Of a stretch of DNA of 64,000 bases, positions 1 through 11,887 are shown piece by piece. The notes under the pieces were generated by a model. The model saw only the letters and a program-made list of their open reading frames with translations, did no database searches and was not told the origin of the DNA. Origin of the DNA: Epiperipatus broadwayi (taxonomy: Eukaryota > Onychophora > Udeonychophora > Euonychophora > Peripatidae); NCBI GenBank assembly GCA_028023455.1, contig JAQFVV010000566.1:248001-312000 (forward strand). Direction: 5' to 3'. Made by a program: the position numbers and the translations under genes. Position 1 is the stretch's first letter, and the number at the start of each line of letters is the position of its first letter.

Positions 1-584
1 TCTAAATTAAATAAAAATAATATTGATAATGACTATTAAAGTTAATATTAATATGCAGTAATAATTTTAATATTATTTTCTTTTTAAATATTTTTTATTT
101 ATTTCTTCTTAAAGTAATATATTTTTTCTTTGCAAATGTTAAACACATATAATGTAAAATTGATTTTTGCTCAATTAATAATTGATATTTGTTTTTTTTT
201 TTATAATTGTGATATATATTTATTTATTGACTAATTGATATTTTTCTAATCTTCATTTATATTATTATAAATAAATGACAAGAATTAGACGATTGTTTTA
301 TATTATATATAAGCATATCAGAATTTCTAAGTTAAATACAAACCAATTAAATGAATTTTCTCTGATATGGTAACATAATCTCGTAAATATATCTGTATAT
401 ATATATATATTTTTACATTTTGGATTCATCCCTTAGTGTTATATAAGGTATGTAAATAAATTGTTTTATTATACTATTTTAATTGTCAGCTTAGCTCTCC
501 CATTCTAAACTTAATTAAATATAACTATATACACACACCACACCCTTTGTTACATTGTTATATTTTCTTTTCAGCTTGTATTAT
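1..584. other. AT-rich sequence, nothing recognised
   Basis: Simple AT-rich sequence with short TA runs. I see no exon with splice borders, no RNA gene and no transposon remnant. It lies upstream of the first visible exon of the plus-strand acidic-repeat gene, so it may be intron or 5' flank. Confidence 0.5.
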
Positions 585-660
585 ATATATATATAGAGTC
601 CGCAAAATAAGCTCTTAACAAGCTTTTGTTAAGAGCTTATTTTGCCAGCTCTATATATAA
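585..660. repeat. Short perfect hairpin (20-bp stem)
   Basis: The arms 602-621 and 626-645 are perfect reverse complements with a four-base GCTT loop. The pairing continues with mismatches into flanking TATATAGAG / CTCTATATA, so the whole inverted repeat covers about 585-660. It is probably a small fold-back element or MITE. No target duplication can be told apart from the flanking TA run. Confidence 0.75.
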
Positions 661-1189
661 TATTTGTAAATACGAGCTTTATTAAAATTAAGTCATGTGA
701 CATCTGACTTGATTTTTTATTATTTTCAGCTTGGAGTAGTTAAGTGGAGAGGCTAACATCTAAAAAACTAGGAAGAGATTTGAACCCAACCTATAGATAT
801 TTCTCTTTTTAGAGATGGCATTCTAATCCACAGCATGAAAGATATGTTTATAACAATAACATCTATAGTAGCAAAACATAGATCCGTTCTGTATTTTGAG
901 ATGTTTGATGGGAATGATGGTCAGGAAACAGATCTGGATAATATCTGATCATCATTAGTTAGGATATTAAGTTTTAAAAAATAATGTATTGTTATTCCTA
1001 ACATGCATTAACCCCTGGATTTGATACCTCTAACATTCTGATAAAGAAGTGTACGTTTGAAAAGAAGAGCAAATTATAGGCCTGGCACATCAACTTATCT
1101 ATTTACAAATACTTTAGACTTTTTTTCATAGATTTTTTCCAACACATTTCTGGCTTTAATCAACAAACTCATTCCTTTCATTGATCTGC

Positions 1190-1345
1190 AAGATTTACCA
1201 TGATTTGTGGAGTGTCGGACTCTGGATCTAAGGTCCTCAGATCGATTCCAATTCTGGGACTTCCAGTGCTCAAATGTTTTAAGAACTCTCAAGAATTAGG
1301 GCAATTGGGCGCTTTTTGTTGTTATTATTATTCCTTTTATTTTTC
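1190..1345 (+). repeat. Possible tRNA-derived SINE remnant
   Basis: This stretch is more GC-balanced than its surroundings and contains GATCGATTCC, close to the pol III B-box consensus GGTTCGANTCC. A GGACTC...GGTCC pairing lies just upstream and resembles an anticodon stem. The A box is poor and I found no target duplication. The assignment is tentative. Confidence 0.3.
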
Positions 1346-2620
1346 TTTGCAACCTAAAACATTTGATTCACATAAAACAAACTCCTTGCTAAAGATTTAA
1401 GGAATGAAAAATGACATTTCTATTAAACCAAAAAAAAATTTGTAGTATCCAAAAATTTACAGACTGCATAATTTCTTTTTTGCTTACAGTAATAAAGATC
1501 AAATAAATAATAAAATATATAAACATATGAGGTATTAATCTATTATGATGGTTCTCACTATTTTTGAATATGTGGTATATCTACTGACTGCTTTTTGAAT
1601 CATATTACATTTAGACTATGCTACATCAATCTATAAACATATTATGAAAATAATACCATCAACAGAAAAGACACATGCTATGATATATCCAAGAAATGGA
1701 ATACATAAAGTCATTTGCATTGCAATTACCTAGGTCTGTCAGTTACAATATGGCTATGACGGCTGTGTCCCTTGAAAGTGCTCAGCCACACTTAATATAT
1801 ATTTATTTTGTATTATTTTAATATATAAAGAATTTTAAAAAATCAGCTTTGGGTGTGTATGCGGTCATTAGCGCATACGATATTTATATAGAAAGTTTAT
1901 GAAAATGATCATAAGTACAATCAAAATGTAGATGGAGTTGTAGAATGATTGATAAATGTAGACAAATTTGATTCACAGTTCCATCACTATATTACATCAC
2001 TTTAAATTCCTAGATGTATAATAGCTGCATATATTTTAAAATTAATATTATATTTATTAAATTTATTACACTGAGTACCATGTTTACAATGAATTTAGTA
2101 TATATACTGCAATATAGTAACTAAAATGAATTTAACTAAAATAAAAATAATTATGCTTACTTGCATTTAATATGAATGTTTTGAATAAACTAACGCGAAT
2201 TAAATTTTAAGCCATTATTTTAGTTAAATATTCATTAGTACTATTGCAGTATACATAGTGTGTACCAAATGAAAGACAATGGCAGGAAACTGGAAGAGAT
2301 AAACGGTCAATCTTGCACTGTGTATATATAGTCATATACATACTAATATATGATATTTTTCAATTTCAACAGGTGAGTCATTATCTTTGTACTTCAATCT
2401 ATCTGTAAATAAATACATTTTTAAAATGTCAAGATAAAAAATAAAAAACCTAATACAGTTAAAAAAATAAGCATTCAAATAGCTAAAACAAATTTTAATA
2501 TTTCCAGTTATTTACAACATACATTTATCTGTAAGATAAACCATGTGATTTTTGCTCTTTCTTTTTTACTTTAAAATGTTATTGTTTTTTCAACTGATTT
2601 GTATTAAATATTATTACCAG

Positions 2621-2786
2621 GTTTGAACCCAATGATGAATTTCTTCGAGGTGATAATGATAGTTACATAACAACGGATGACGCGGAATCCTATATTAGAA
2701 CTGACGATGAGAGTTGCATAAGAACAGACGACGAAGACCATGACATCTATGAAAAAGAATGTTATATTAAAGGAAGACACACAAGG
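2621..2786 (+). CDS. Acidic-repeat protein, internal coding exon
   Basis: A 166-nt exon bounded by TTACCAG at the 3' splice site (AG at 2619-2620) and GTAAAA at the donor (2787). It contributes one nucleotide of a shared codon and then 55 codons, ending in phase 0. The peptide is very acidic and holds three near-copies of an 8-9 residue repeat: SYITTDDAE, SYIRTDDE and SCIRTDDE. A more basic end (KGRHTR) follows. The exon joins in frame to the one at 16249, which continues the same repeat, so the two belong to one gene across a 13.5-kb intron. I do not recognise the family. The TDDE/TDDD strings fit casein kinase 2 sites (S/T-x-x-D/E), which is inference. Earlier exons were not found and must lie upstream, possibly outside the window. 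Confidence 0.82.
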
Positions 2787-3712
2787 GTAAAAATAATTCA
2801 AAGTTATTACATGTAAATAATTTTAGCATATTAGATATAATTCCACATAATGATAAGAATGTGAAATAAAAGTGACAAATATAGATTACATGAATATGTA
2901 TATTCTTTAGTCAAATTTAATTAATTTTCATACAAAAAAAAATACTCTAGGAATGTAGTTTCGAACAATGTTATGAATCCCTCAATATGCAGAATAATTC
3001 AAATAGTTGTAAATAAATTTACGAAATGAAACAAACATAGTAAGATATACTGATTAGCAACTAAAAGTAGATATTCCAAGTCTATAACATGACATACCAC
3101 GCAATAAATACTTCATGGGACATATGTGATTGTTCTGTGAAGTATTTATATTCCTATACATTATAATAATCAAAAAAGCAAGTCATATATAACTTGACGT
3201 TACTTTTATAAGCTTGTATTTACAAAAATGTAATACAGAGAGCGTACCAATAGCTCAAAACAAGCTCTTAATTGATAAGTGTGTTATATATTCAATCAGT
3301 AGTAAAAATCATTTATGTAAGATTAAAATTAAGAGCTATTATCATGTAAATATCCATATATAAAATAAATGCAAAAGCATATTATGATGAAAATAATTAC
3401 ATACATATATATCAGTGGAAAATCTTGAAAGAAAAGCAATGAAAATTTTTATCTTTACCGAGACAAATTATTTTATTTGAGCTGAAATGCAAATGTAATC
3501 CTTTTTGATACATTACAATAATTGCATAAAGAAAAAAAATGTCTCTTGATCAATATTTTTTAAATGCTTTTACATTAACTTGTGTGTGTTTCTGTCATGA
3601 TGTCCAAATATTTGAATTTTTAACAATAAAAAAAAAAGCAAGTTCATTTTAAATCAAACTCACATCCTTACACTTCCCAAGAAAACTCTTTAGCAACTGA
3701 GCCAGTAATATT
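2787..3712. other. Intron sequence, no element recognised
   Basis: Start of the 13.5-kb intron of the acidic-repeat gene. It is AT-rich. A weak pairing of AAATACTTCA with TGAAGTATTT near 3100-3150 and an AGCTCTTAA / TTAAGAGCT pair at about 3264-3346 are the only structures seen. No coding potential was found. Confidence 0.5.
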
Positions 3713-4144
3713 AAGCCGATAAACATCACATGACCACCACCTCTTATGCTTGTGTATAACTGTTGTTAAAACAGGCAAAACTCAGTACACATATTGCCAC
3801 ACACAGCAAGCTAGAGTAATCAATGGATACCAGAAGGCTTGTGCATAAAATCCCCATCTAGTGCCTACTCATCCAATATCCCCAGACTAGTTTCTGGCTT
3901 GTGGCCTTCGTCAGTGAGGGGCCTTGGATCTGCGAGCAGTGCACCTAGATCTTAGGATCTCCATAAATTTCTGGTTTGTGGCCTTCGTCAGTGAGGAGGC
4001 TTGGATCTGAGAGGACTGCACCTAGAGGGGATATTGGATGAGTGGGCACTAGATGGGGATTTTATGCACAAGCCTTCTGGCATCCATTGATTACTCTAGC
4101 TTGCTGTGTGTGGCAGTACGTATACTGAGTTTTGCCTGTTTTAA
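3713..4144 (+). mobile_element. Hairpin retroposon family, copy A
   Basis: Member of a dispersed family whose 5' end reads AAACATCACATGATCACC (here with one change, near 3723). The arms at about 3766-3889 and 4027-4144 are inverted copies of each other (about 115 bp). Inside, a unit of about 58 bp (GGCTTGTGGCCTTCGTCAGT and what follows) occurs twice in direct orientation, at about 3889 and 3969. The sequence CCAGTAA precedes the element at 3702 and follows it at 4145, a possible short target duplication. No protein is encoded. Confidence 0.75.
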
Positions 4145-4381
4145 CCAGTAAATTTTGTTAATATTGAATCACTTAATTAATTAAAAGTAAATATTTAATA
4201 ATTAATATTTCATTAATATTTTGTGAAAAAAAAAATGTGTAAAAAAAAAAAAAGATTAGAAAATTGTTTTTTTGCAATTGTCAAAATCGTTGACAGCAGT
4301 TAAAACATGACTAATTAAGAAAATTTATTTAAATCGAAATTATATCTTATTTATAATAAAAAATAAAGATTTAAAATTTTT

Positions 4382-4565
4382 TTAAAAATGAATAAATAAT
4401 GCTTTTATGTAAATAGATCATTAAAAAGTAGAAAAATAATAAAGTAATAATTGGTATGATAAAAGCATTTGAAGTCTTTTTTATTTTCGTGATTTATTTA
4501 AGCCTCAAATGCTTTTATTACACAGATTATTATTTTGTTATTTTTCTATTTTTTAATGAGTTAAA
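4382..4565. repeat. Imperfect AT-rich inverted repeat
   Basis: A left arm that includes GATAAAAGCATTTGAAG pairs with a right arm that includes CTCAAATGCTTTTATTAC. The outer parts, TAGAAAAATAATAAAGTAAT and its counterpart ending in TTTTTCTATTTTTTAATGAG, also pair imperfectly. It is probably a decayed MITE. It carries no coding sequence. Confidence 0.5.
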
Positions 4566-4819
4566 GCTTTATTTAAAAAACTTGTTTTAATCTTTTTAAC
4601 TGCTCTGCACAAATCAAAAATTCGAAATAATGAAAGAGTTTACCTACATCATTTTTATTTTCATTTCACAAATAAAATTAAAAAAAACAAAACAATAGTA
4701 ACAACAAATTCTTAAATTATTTTAAGTAACTTATAACTACTAATTAATATAGCACTATTAATATATAGTCACTGGAACAATAAACTTTCCAGTGGAAGTG
4801 TTGTGATGTTGATGTGATT

Positions 4820-5400
4820 TCTTATACGGGGATCAGGAATCTCTCAATTCCCTGCCCTAAGTTTTCCCATATTGTTCTCTATCCTGTTCCATCCCATTTT
4901 CGCAACATAATACCCAGAATAAAAACCAATAATCCACTTTTTGTATAATCATTTTGTTCATATTTATTCTTCCACAATTTCATTATTTGTACCCTTTCTG
5001 CTTTCAAGCATTTACATTCAATTAGCAGATGCCTAATATTTTCTATGCCTTCCTTACACAACTTGCAGACTAAATCACCCATATTTTTCCATTTGTGTAT
5101 ATTCCCTTGTTGTTAAAGATCCTGTTCGAGCCTTAAATAGTAAACTACTTTCCTTGTTATTATCATAAATGAACTCGCACCCAATATTCCATTTATTTCT
5201 ATATATATTTAAACTCTTTTTACTCTCCATACTAGTTCTTTATCTTTCCAACTCCCTATTCTGTATTAATGCATCTATTCTTCTAACCCATTCCTTACCA
5301 CTATAACACTCAACAATTCCCCTAACACAAGCATTCCACGTTTTGTATAAGAATACTTGGTTTGATATGATTTCTTTTGCCCTCTATTGTTAGATTAGCT
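4820..5400 (-). mobile_element. LINE 3' end with zinc-knuckle-like motif (decayed)
   Basis: On the minus strand the last 67 codons (5082-4879) read through a CxxC...H...C motif (CKLCKEGIENIRHLLIEC), seen at the C-terminus of many non-LTR reverse transcriptases. Upstream on the same strand (to about 5390) the frame continues with stops, giving fragments such as YKWKN/WKNMGDLVCKLC. This is a pseudogenised LINE tail. It differs from the RTE-like copies elsewhere in the window, none of which carries this zinc motif. The clade is uncertain. Confidence 0.6.
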
Positions 5401-6082
5401 TAGAAAACATAAAATGAATCCATTTGCTTTCCTGGTTCTTATCAGGATAGCCATTATGACTAATAATTTAACTTCACAATAAAGGCAGTGCATTTGGCAT
5501 AACCAGCACTTGGAAAGTTTATCATTTTAGCATTAATTAGAATTTACAAAAATTATATTTATTCAAAAAGGAATACAATTAAGTAGAAATTGATTCCATC
5601 TTGAGAATTAAATTATTATTTCCTATGAAATGAGGCTTTGATTACAATTGGATGTTTGTCCTAATTATTATCATTTGTCAGATCTGTTATCCTTACAAAA
5701 ACTGAAAATCAATTGTAAATAGATTCATTTTACAGATGCAAAGGAAATCTGATGGTAGATCAGTAATTATGGACATAACCAGTTCTTGAAAAAATTATCA
5801 TTTGTAAGTCCCTTAATAACATTCATATAACCAATTAGAGCTATATTAGGAATAAAGATGTTTAAGTGTTATAAAATAGCATAATTATGAACTATGACAC
5901 ACACAAAATTTACAGAACCAATTTCAGGCCAAACCTCTTCATTAGCTGAGCCAAATCCCAACATTATTAACTACAAACCAGAATCTCATATTGAACATTA
6001 TTTAAAAATAAGATTTCAATTACTGTATTTCAAAGTGTTAAATAAAAACTAATAAGAGTACTTAAATGCAGTCCTTTATCAT
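5400..6082. other. Intron sequence, nothing recognised
   Basis: AT-rich sequence between two LINE fragments. I see no repeat pairing, coding frame or RNA gene. Confidence 0.45.
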
Positions 6083-6935
6083 CATCATCATTTTCAACCA
6101 TTATCCATCCAGTGCATGATGGTCTGTCTCTCCAAGTTCAATCTATCTTACAGAATCTTTAGCTTTCCTTTTCCATATCACCCCAGCACACTCCCTTATT
6201 TCATCTCACATATGGTCTCATTTTAGATCTTTTACAATCTCTTGGAATCCAGTTTAAGATTTCACTTGTCCATCTATTATCATTTTTTAGTAATATGTCC
6301 AGCTCAACTCCACTTAATACAATGATGTCAGTAAAACTTATTTATTCTCTTACCCATGCATTTTGTTTTAAATCTCTTCCTTACTTCTAACATATATCTC
6401 TCCAAACTTCTTTGAGTGGTCTGGCATCTCTGTATTACTCTTCTGTTAAGTGTCCAAGTCACAGATCCATAAGTAAGAACTGGTAAAACACATTTATTAA
6501 AAACCTTCCTTTTCAAACATATAAGCATATTTCTTTTTAATATTACGTTATTTCTACCAAAAGCATTCCAAATATGTTTTAATTCTATGATTAATTTCAT
6601 CCATTATGTTTTCATCCATGGTAATGATCTTACCAAGATATCTGTAGTTGTTAATTTCTTATTGAACATTACTTTAGTCTTTTTTAACATTTATCTTTAA
6701 TCCTAATTTCTTGTTTTCATCTGCTAACTCTTGCAACATTTTCTGAAGCATTATTTTCAAAAACAACTACATCATCTGCAAAATCTAGATGACTTAAAGA
6801 ATCTCCATTTATTTTTACTGCCTTAGATTCCCATTTTAATTCACAAAACAATTCTTTTAAAACTGCTGTAAAAAGTTTTGGAGCTATGGAGTCATCCTGT
6901 CTTACACCTTTCTCGATGTTAATCTTTTTACTATT
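6083..6935 (-). mobile_element. RTE/CR1-like LINE, RT palm to 3' end (decayed)
   Basis: Reading the minus strand from 6930 downward gives a reverse transcriptase palm with IAPKLFTAVLKELF and the catalytic-box remnant FADDVVVF (near 6760-6790). The thumb/connection segment follows (YGSVTWTLNRRVIQRCQTTQ, about 6460-6390). The 3' part, to a (CAT)n tract near 6085, matches the copies at 10018, 33220 and 41221 almost base by base. Frameshifts and stops break the frame. The 5' continuation of the same element is found at 7766-7935, displaced by an 830-bp insertion. Confidence 0.8.
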
Positions 6936-7765
6936 ATTATAAAAATAATAAATCTAATACTTCTGTTATTATAAAATTGAAATCACAATATAACAATATG
7001 ACTGTTTTAAAACAGAGAAACATTAAAATAATATATTCATAAAAATAATAGATTGTTATATGCAGGATTTGATAAAAGTTGGATATAATAAGCAAAGATT
7101 GTTATCTATTGTGTTAAAAGGCATAATAGTACTAATGTAATTGTGGATAATAAACCACGGATGTTATTAGCGTTTATTCCTATTATTAACAAATATATAA
7201 TGAAATTTTTAAACTGAAGGTACTCTGCCTAACTAATAGGTTAATAAACAATTTTAAGGTGATAATGAGCAAAGGGGATAAAAGTAGTGTTGTATATTCT
7301 ACTATATGCCTGCAACCAGATTGTAATGCTATATATATTAGCAAAACTAAAATAAATATTAAATATCATATTCAACAACATAAATATACTTATAAGAAGG
7401 CAATGGAGGATGATAGTGTTTATTCAGCTTTCTATATTCATCAAAGAGTTTAATGTATTCATGTATCAAGTACATGATAAAAAACATAAGATCAAGGAAT
7501 CATATACAAAAAAATCTTCTGATACTATTAACACAAAGTTAACCAGATTTCTGATTAGTTGTTCCCGGCCGATATAATGAAATGTTCGGGTTTATCGCTT
7601 AGGGTATAACGATTTTTATACAGTCTTGATAAGGACTCAAATGAGTTCAAAGCATTTGGCAATAGTTTTTTATATTATTTCAATGTTTCTCTGTTTTATA
7701 CAATAATCATATTGTTATATTGTGATTTAGTATTATTATTTAGCATTTTTATAAAAAAATTTCAG
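6936..7765 (+). mobile_element. Inverted-repeat-bounded insertion carrying a PLE fragment
   Basis: The left end (about 6936-7035) and right end (about 7660-7765) are inverted copies; for example, AACAGAGAAACATTAAAATA pairs with the right-hand stretch ending in TTTCTCTGTT. The insert interrupts an RTE-like LINE. Its core (7259-7453) encodes CLQPDCNAIYISKTKINIKY, which resembles the GIY-YIG endonuclease start of Penelope-like elements. Near 7620 a tail of the type CTTGATAAGGACTC resembles PLE 3' ends. I infer a nonautonomous or deleted PLE with inverted terminal copies. Confidence 0.65.
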
Positions 7766-7935
7766 AATATGACAATATCCTGGTTCTAAACCTTGATGAT
7801 CCAATGCTTTAATCGTTGAAGAAATACTTATAGAATCAAATGCCCTTTCATAATCCATAAATCCAAAACATAATGGCAACTCATATTCATCAGTCTTTCT
7901 ATAACTTCTCTCAATACTTAGATATGATACACTGT
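7766..7935 (-). mobile_element. RTE-like LINE, reverse transcriptase fingers/palm fragment
   Basis: On the minus strand this reads IERSYRKTDEYELPLCFGFM and then DYERAFDSISISSTIKALDH. This is the conserved RT block FVDYEKAFDS that lies upstream of the FADD box. It is the 5' continuation of the fragment at 6083-6935; the inverted-repeat element at 6936-7765 sits between the two. Confidence 0.78.
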
Positions 7936-10017
7936 ATTAGCATTCATTAATGAATTTAATTATAAAATATGTTGGAAAAAGATTTTAGCAAATTCAAATC
8001 AAAATAGATATTTATCAACATTCAAGAATAGTACAGGATACATAGCAAACAATTGCAGATATGAAAATGTTTAGATATGAAAGGACAAATGAACCATTTA
8101 TGCATGTATTTACACCATACAATAGCTGAAGACGGAGATGGTATGAAATATACTGTGTGGAAATTAATACAAAAATATAAAGTTTAAAGTAGAAAGCAAA
8201 TATAGAAAATAAACACATTAGTGAAAGATATAACTCGTCTAACAGTAGCCAAAGCAAGCCATTTTATATCTTATGTAACAGTCTGAGCTGATGAGTTCCT
8301 TTTATGTAAGAAGTCCTACATTAAGGAAGCCACTTTTAAAATAATGTATGGCCATATATTGGCAACATTAATTTTTGTAATGGTATGGTAGGAAAGTTTA
8401 TCGAAACTTCACATGTCAGTTTTATGTTATGTGCTACACTAATGACTATATGCAATGGCTGGGTATTTACATATAAAGAATATATAATTTTATGCTAGAG
8501 AACATAAATAATAAAATATTTAATCTATAAATCAACATTTATTTATTGATCCTAACTTATATTTATACTTCATGACTGCAATGTAAATCAGAACATTACT
8601 GACTCTATGCCCATACTAAAGCTCCCTATCCACATTACATTAGCCCTTACAGACAAGCACAAGAGGAAAACTATTTATAAGACAAATTATCATGTTGGTA
8701 ATACCGTAGTGTGTAGTCATATCTTATAACATTATGAATGAGAGCATTTAAGTGACCTCTATTAGCTCATCATGTAATTAAGATATAGGATGTTATATAA
8801 TAGTCAAAATTTGATAATGTACAGCTCACTGCACCAGTTCAGCAGGAGAGGGACCCTTTATCAGCTGATTCAAACCTCAACAATAAATAACAAAACACAC
8901 ACACACAAAGCATTGATCAAAAGTATTTTATTATATAGGCATTGAATCCTTGACAATTACTTCTAGAAATAGAAGAAAAATGGATGCTGTGTACATAGAT
9001 GTAATTATTACATAGCAGAGGTTGATTTAAAAATAAAGTATTGAATGGGTATGCAGAAAATAATTAGTGAATAATACAGAAAGAAAGTAATGTGATTCAG
9101 TGAATAAAGAATTAATTGCAGTAATCTATGAGATCAGACAATGATATAAATGTTAGCAGAGAAATTGAAAAAAGAAAAAAAACAACAAAGAATAATAATT
9201 AAAAAACTTATATGAGGATCAATAAAATGGCAGAAGAGAGTTGAGAAATTGGAAGATATTCTAAATTGAAGATTTAATTCGCAAAATTCAGCCCAAATTT
9301 GTGTAGAAATTTGTTCTGCTAGACATTAGCGGAAATGGTGGAAGAGAATTATCAATTTTATATTCGTATTTATGTAAGTTTTTTTCTTTACATGAAGAGA
9401 ATTGTTAACACATAATTTTGTACCATAATTTGGGGAAAAGTGTTAAACTCTTTGATATTATATAATTAAAAATATTTCTAAATGTAAATATTATTTAGAA
9501 TATTTTCACAGATAAAAGATGTCAATTTATGATTATTTGATGGAATATTCCATGTTTATGGTTAATTAGATTCATCAAATGCTTGAAAGAATTTGTCTGC
9601 TGGGACTTTTAAGTGTGGTCCATTTTTTTTTATATCCAAGTGCCTGCCAGCACTTAACTTGTATAGGGGAGCAGCATATTTATATTTTTTAACTTATTAG
9701 AATTAGATTTTTGATATTTGGCTCATGATATGAGAGTGAAAGTTTTCCAATAGAAACAAAATAACAATTTAATGTTATTCAACAATATATCCGTTATTCT
9801 AGTGATATATAAATTAATTTGCTTTGGTCTAAAAAATTGAAATATTATGATGAAATATCCAGAAGTAGAGTTGACATCTATTACATGTTAATACCTTAAA
9901 TACTATTAATTCACATATTTAGATTACATCAGGCATTAGTCTATTGTTAATTCCAACTCCTCCTCTACAATATTATAATGTAAATATGCGGACTAATTAA
10001 TATTTAATTGCTTTCAA
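7936..10017. other. Intron sequence, nothing recognised
   Basis: Two kilobases of AT-rich sequence inside the acidic-repeat gene intron. It includes short CA tracts (near 8896) and no convincing coding frame, hairpin or tRNA-like box. Confidence 0.45.
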
Positions 10018-10340
10018 CCATGACCAATCCACTGCAGGATGAAGGTCTCCAAGTTCAATCCATCTTCTCTGATCTCTAACCTCTATTCCACATCAACTTT
10101 CTTATTTCATGCATCCATCTCACATGTGGTCTCAATCTCGGTCTTTTTACAATCTCTTGAAATCCAATTTAAGATTTCAACTATCCATCTATTATCATCT
10201 CTTCTAACAATATGTCCAGACCAACTCCTCTTCAGTCTCTTAATAATGTCAGTAACACCAGTTTTTTCTCTCACCGATGTATTTCGTTTTCGATCTCTTC
10301 TTGTTAATCCTAACATGCATCTCTCCATATTGCTCTTTTG
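10018..10340 (-). mobile_element. RTE-like LINE 3' end
   Basis: The minus frame 10328-10107 encodes MERCMLGLTRRDRKRNTSVR and then TDIIKRLKRSWSGHIVRRDD. This is the conserved C-terminal region of RTE/CR1-type reverse transcriptases. The 3' end near 10018 aligns with the copies at 6083, 33220 and 41221. The 5' side is truncated at about 10340, as is usual after incomplete reverse transcription. Confidence 0.82.
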
Positions 10341-10751
10341 CTAAGTATCCATATGTCACTGTAATATTTAAATATTGAATTTCATTATACTCCACTGTGA
10401 TTATTTCACATGTTAAGATCAAAGCATTCTTCGACTGCTTACTTATTTATAATACCTTTGTAAATTATGTCAAAATATACTAGCAGTTAGCTCACTGCTA
10501 ATTGAAGGATGATGTTGAGGCTGTGAAACACTTGTCTTGTTAGATCTGATTGGCTATTTATATTAACATGATGACAAAATTTATAAATATATATTCCTTG
10601 TGATTTATGGCTCACGTTCAAGCTTTGCTAACAGAAATTGAATTATATATATATATCTATGAATGGAAGGCAGGTAAAGCAACGAGGCAACTGAGTACTA
10701 AGGTCAAATTATAATTACTTGATTAATCATTATATATCTGCATATAAACTT

Positions 10752-10886
10752 ATTCATGGAGCAACAAAGTCTGATATTACTACAAAAAATTCGCAAGTCG
10801 GATTCATAAAGAATCCTCTTTTCTCTTACCAAAATTGCAAATAACACTCACATTATGTCAATATATTTTCTGCTCCGTGAATGTCT
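10752..10886. repeat. Possible small MITE with 16-bp inverted ends
   Basis: ATTCATGGAGCA at the left and TGCTCCGTGAATG at the right are inverted with one mismatch, and they enclose about 130 bp of AT-rich sequence. No target duplication was recognised. Confidence 0.35.
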
Positions 10887-11887
10887 ATATGTTCAGCTTA
10901 CATATTCCATAATCGCAATTTATTTGTGGACAAATTAAAATCATTAAAGCATAATATATTGTAACATAATAATAGTGATCCAAGATCCATTGTAGCGTAA
11001 ATAAAGGTAGAAAGAATTCAAATAAAATATTACCATACCTGAGTAGTCTATAAGCTATTGAACAAATATATTAAAAACATCATTGGATTAAATGAAACAC
11101 AATCCTGGATAGTAGCTATAATAGTAACTAAATATTAAAATGATGAGTAAAAATAAATTAAACATATTTCTATAAATAGATTTCTAAAGATATCATAATA
11201 TCAATGATTAGAAACAATAATGCCTGGAGACTAGTCATTTCAGGTGTCTGGCCTATTTCAAACCCTAGTTAGGCCGGCATTGTATCATCAATAAACAAGT
11301 AGATCAAACTATAAGCAATTATTAGAAACAAATTATTATAACTTTGGAAATAACATCAAGTGGGTGAGTACACTGGTGACTCAATAAAATATCTTCTCAG
11401 GTATACAGACATTAGATTTTGTTCACTTTCATCTCTTGGTTTGATGTCAAGTGCATATTTAAGTAAATAACAAGTGAATATGGTCTAGCAGGGCGCCACT
11501 AGATTATCTGAACCTAGACACGGTTATATCTTATAACCTTTTCACATGTACCGGGTTTGAATCCCTTTTTTGATACTTTATTTTTAATAAAAATGGAGGA
11601 TTTTGCTTTTCGACCCATATCACTGTATGCACTAATGTTTAGGTAAACATAAATCATCCTTAAACTAAAGTGGAATATATAAAATTCATTAGACAGAAAT
11701 CATTTCCTAGATCTTAACATAATAAATGCGTTTCAATATTTTTTTATAAGTTTTACTAGCTCAGATTATATTAATTTAGGATGGCAATTCACTCATCCTT
11801 GCATGAAATAGATGATGGGATGGTGGTTATAATATTTATTCACAAATGTCAACTAAATACCATGAAATCACTATTTATTTATGGCCT
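10887..11887. other. Intron sequence, nothing recognised
   Basis: AT-rich sequence. A GC-richer patch at about 11220-11285 has GGCCTATTTC...GTTAGGCCGG, a weak inverted pair. I could not assign it. Confidence 0.4.

Noticed and set aside
3264-3346. Relation of the AGCTCTTAA inverted pair to the hairpin at 602-645
   Set aside because: Only nine bases are shared; this can arise by chance in such AT-rich sequence.
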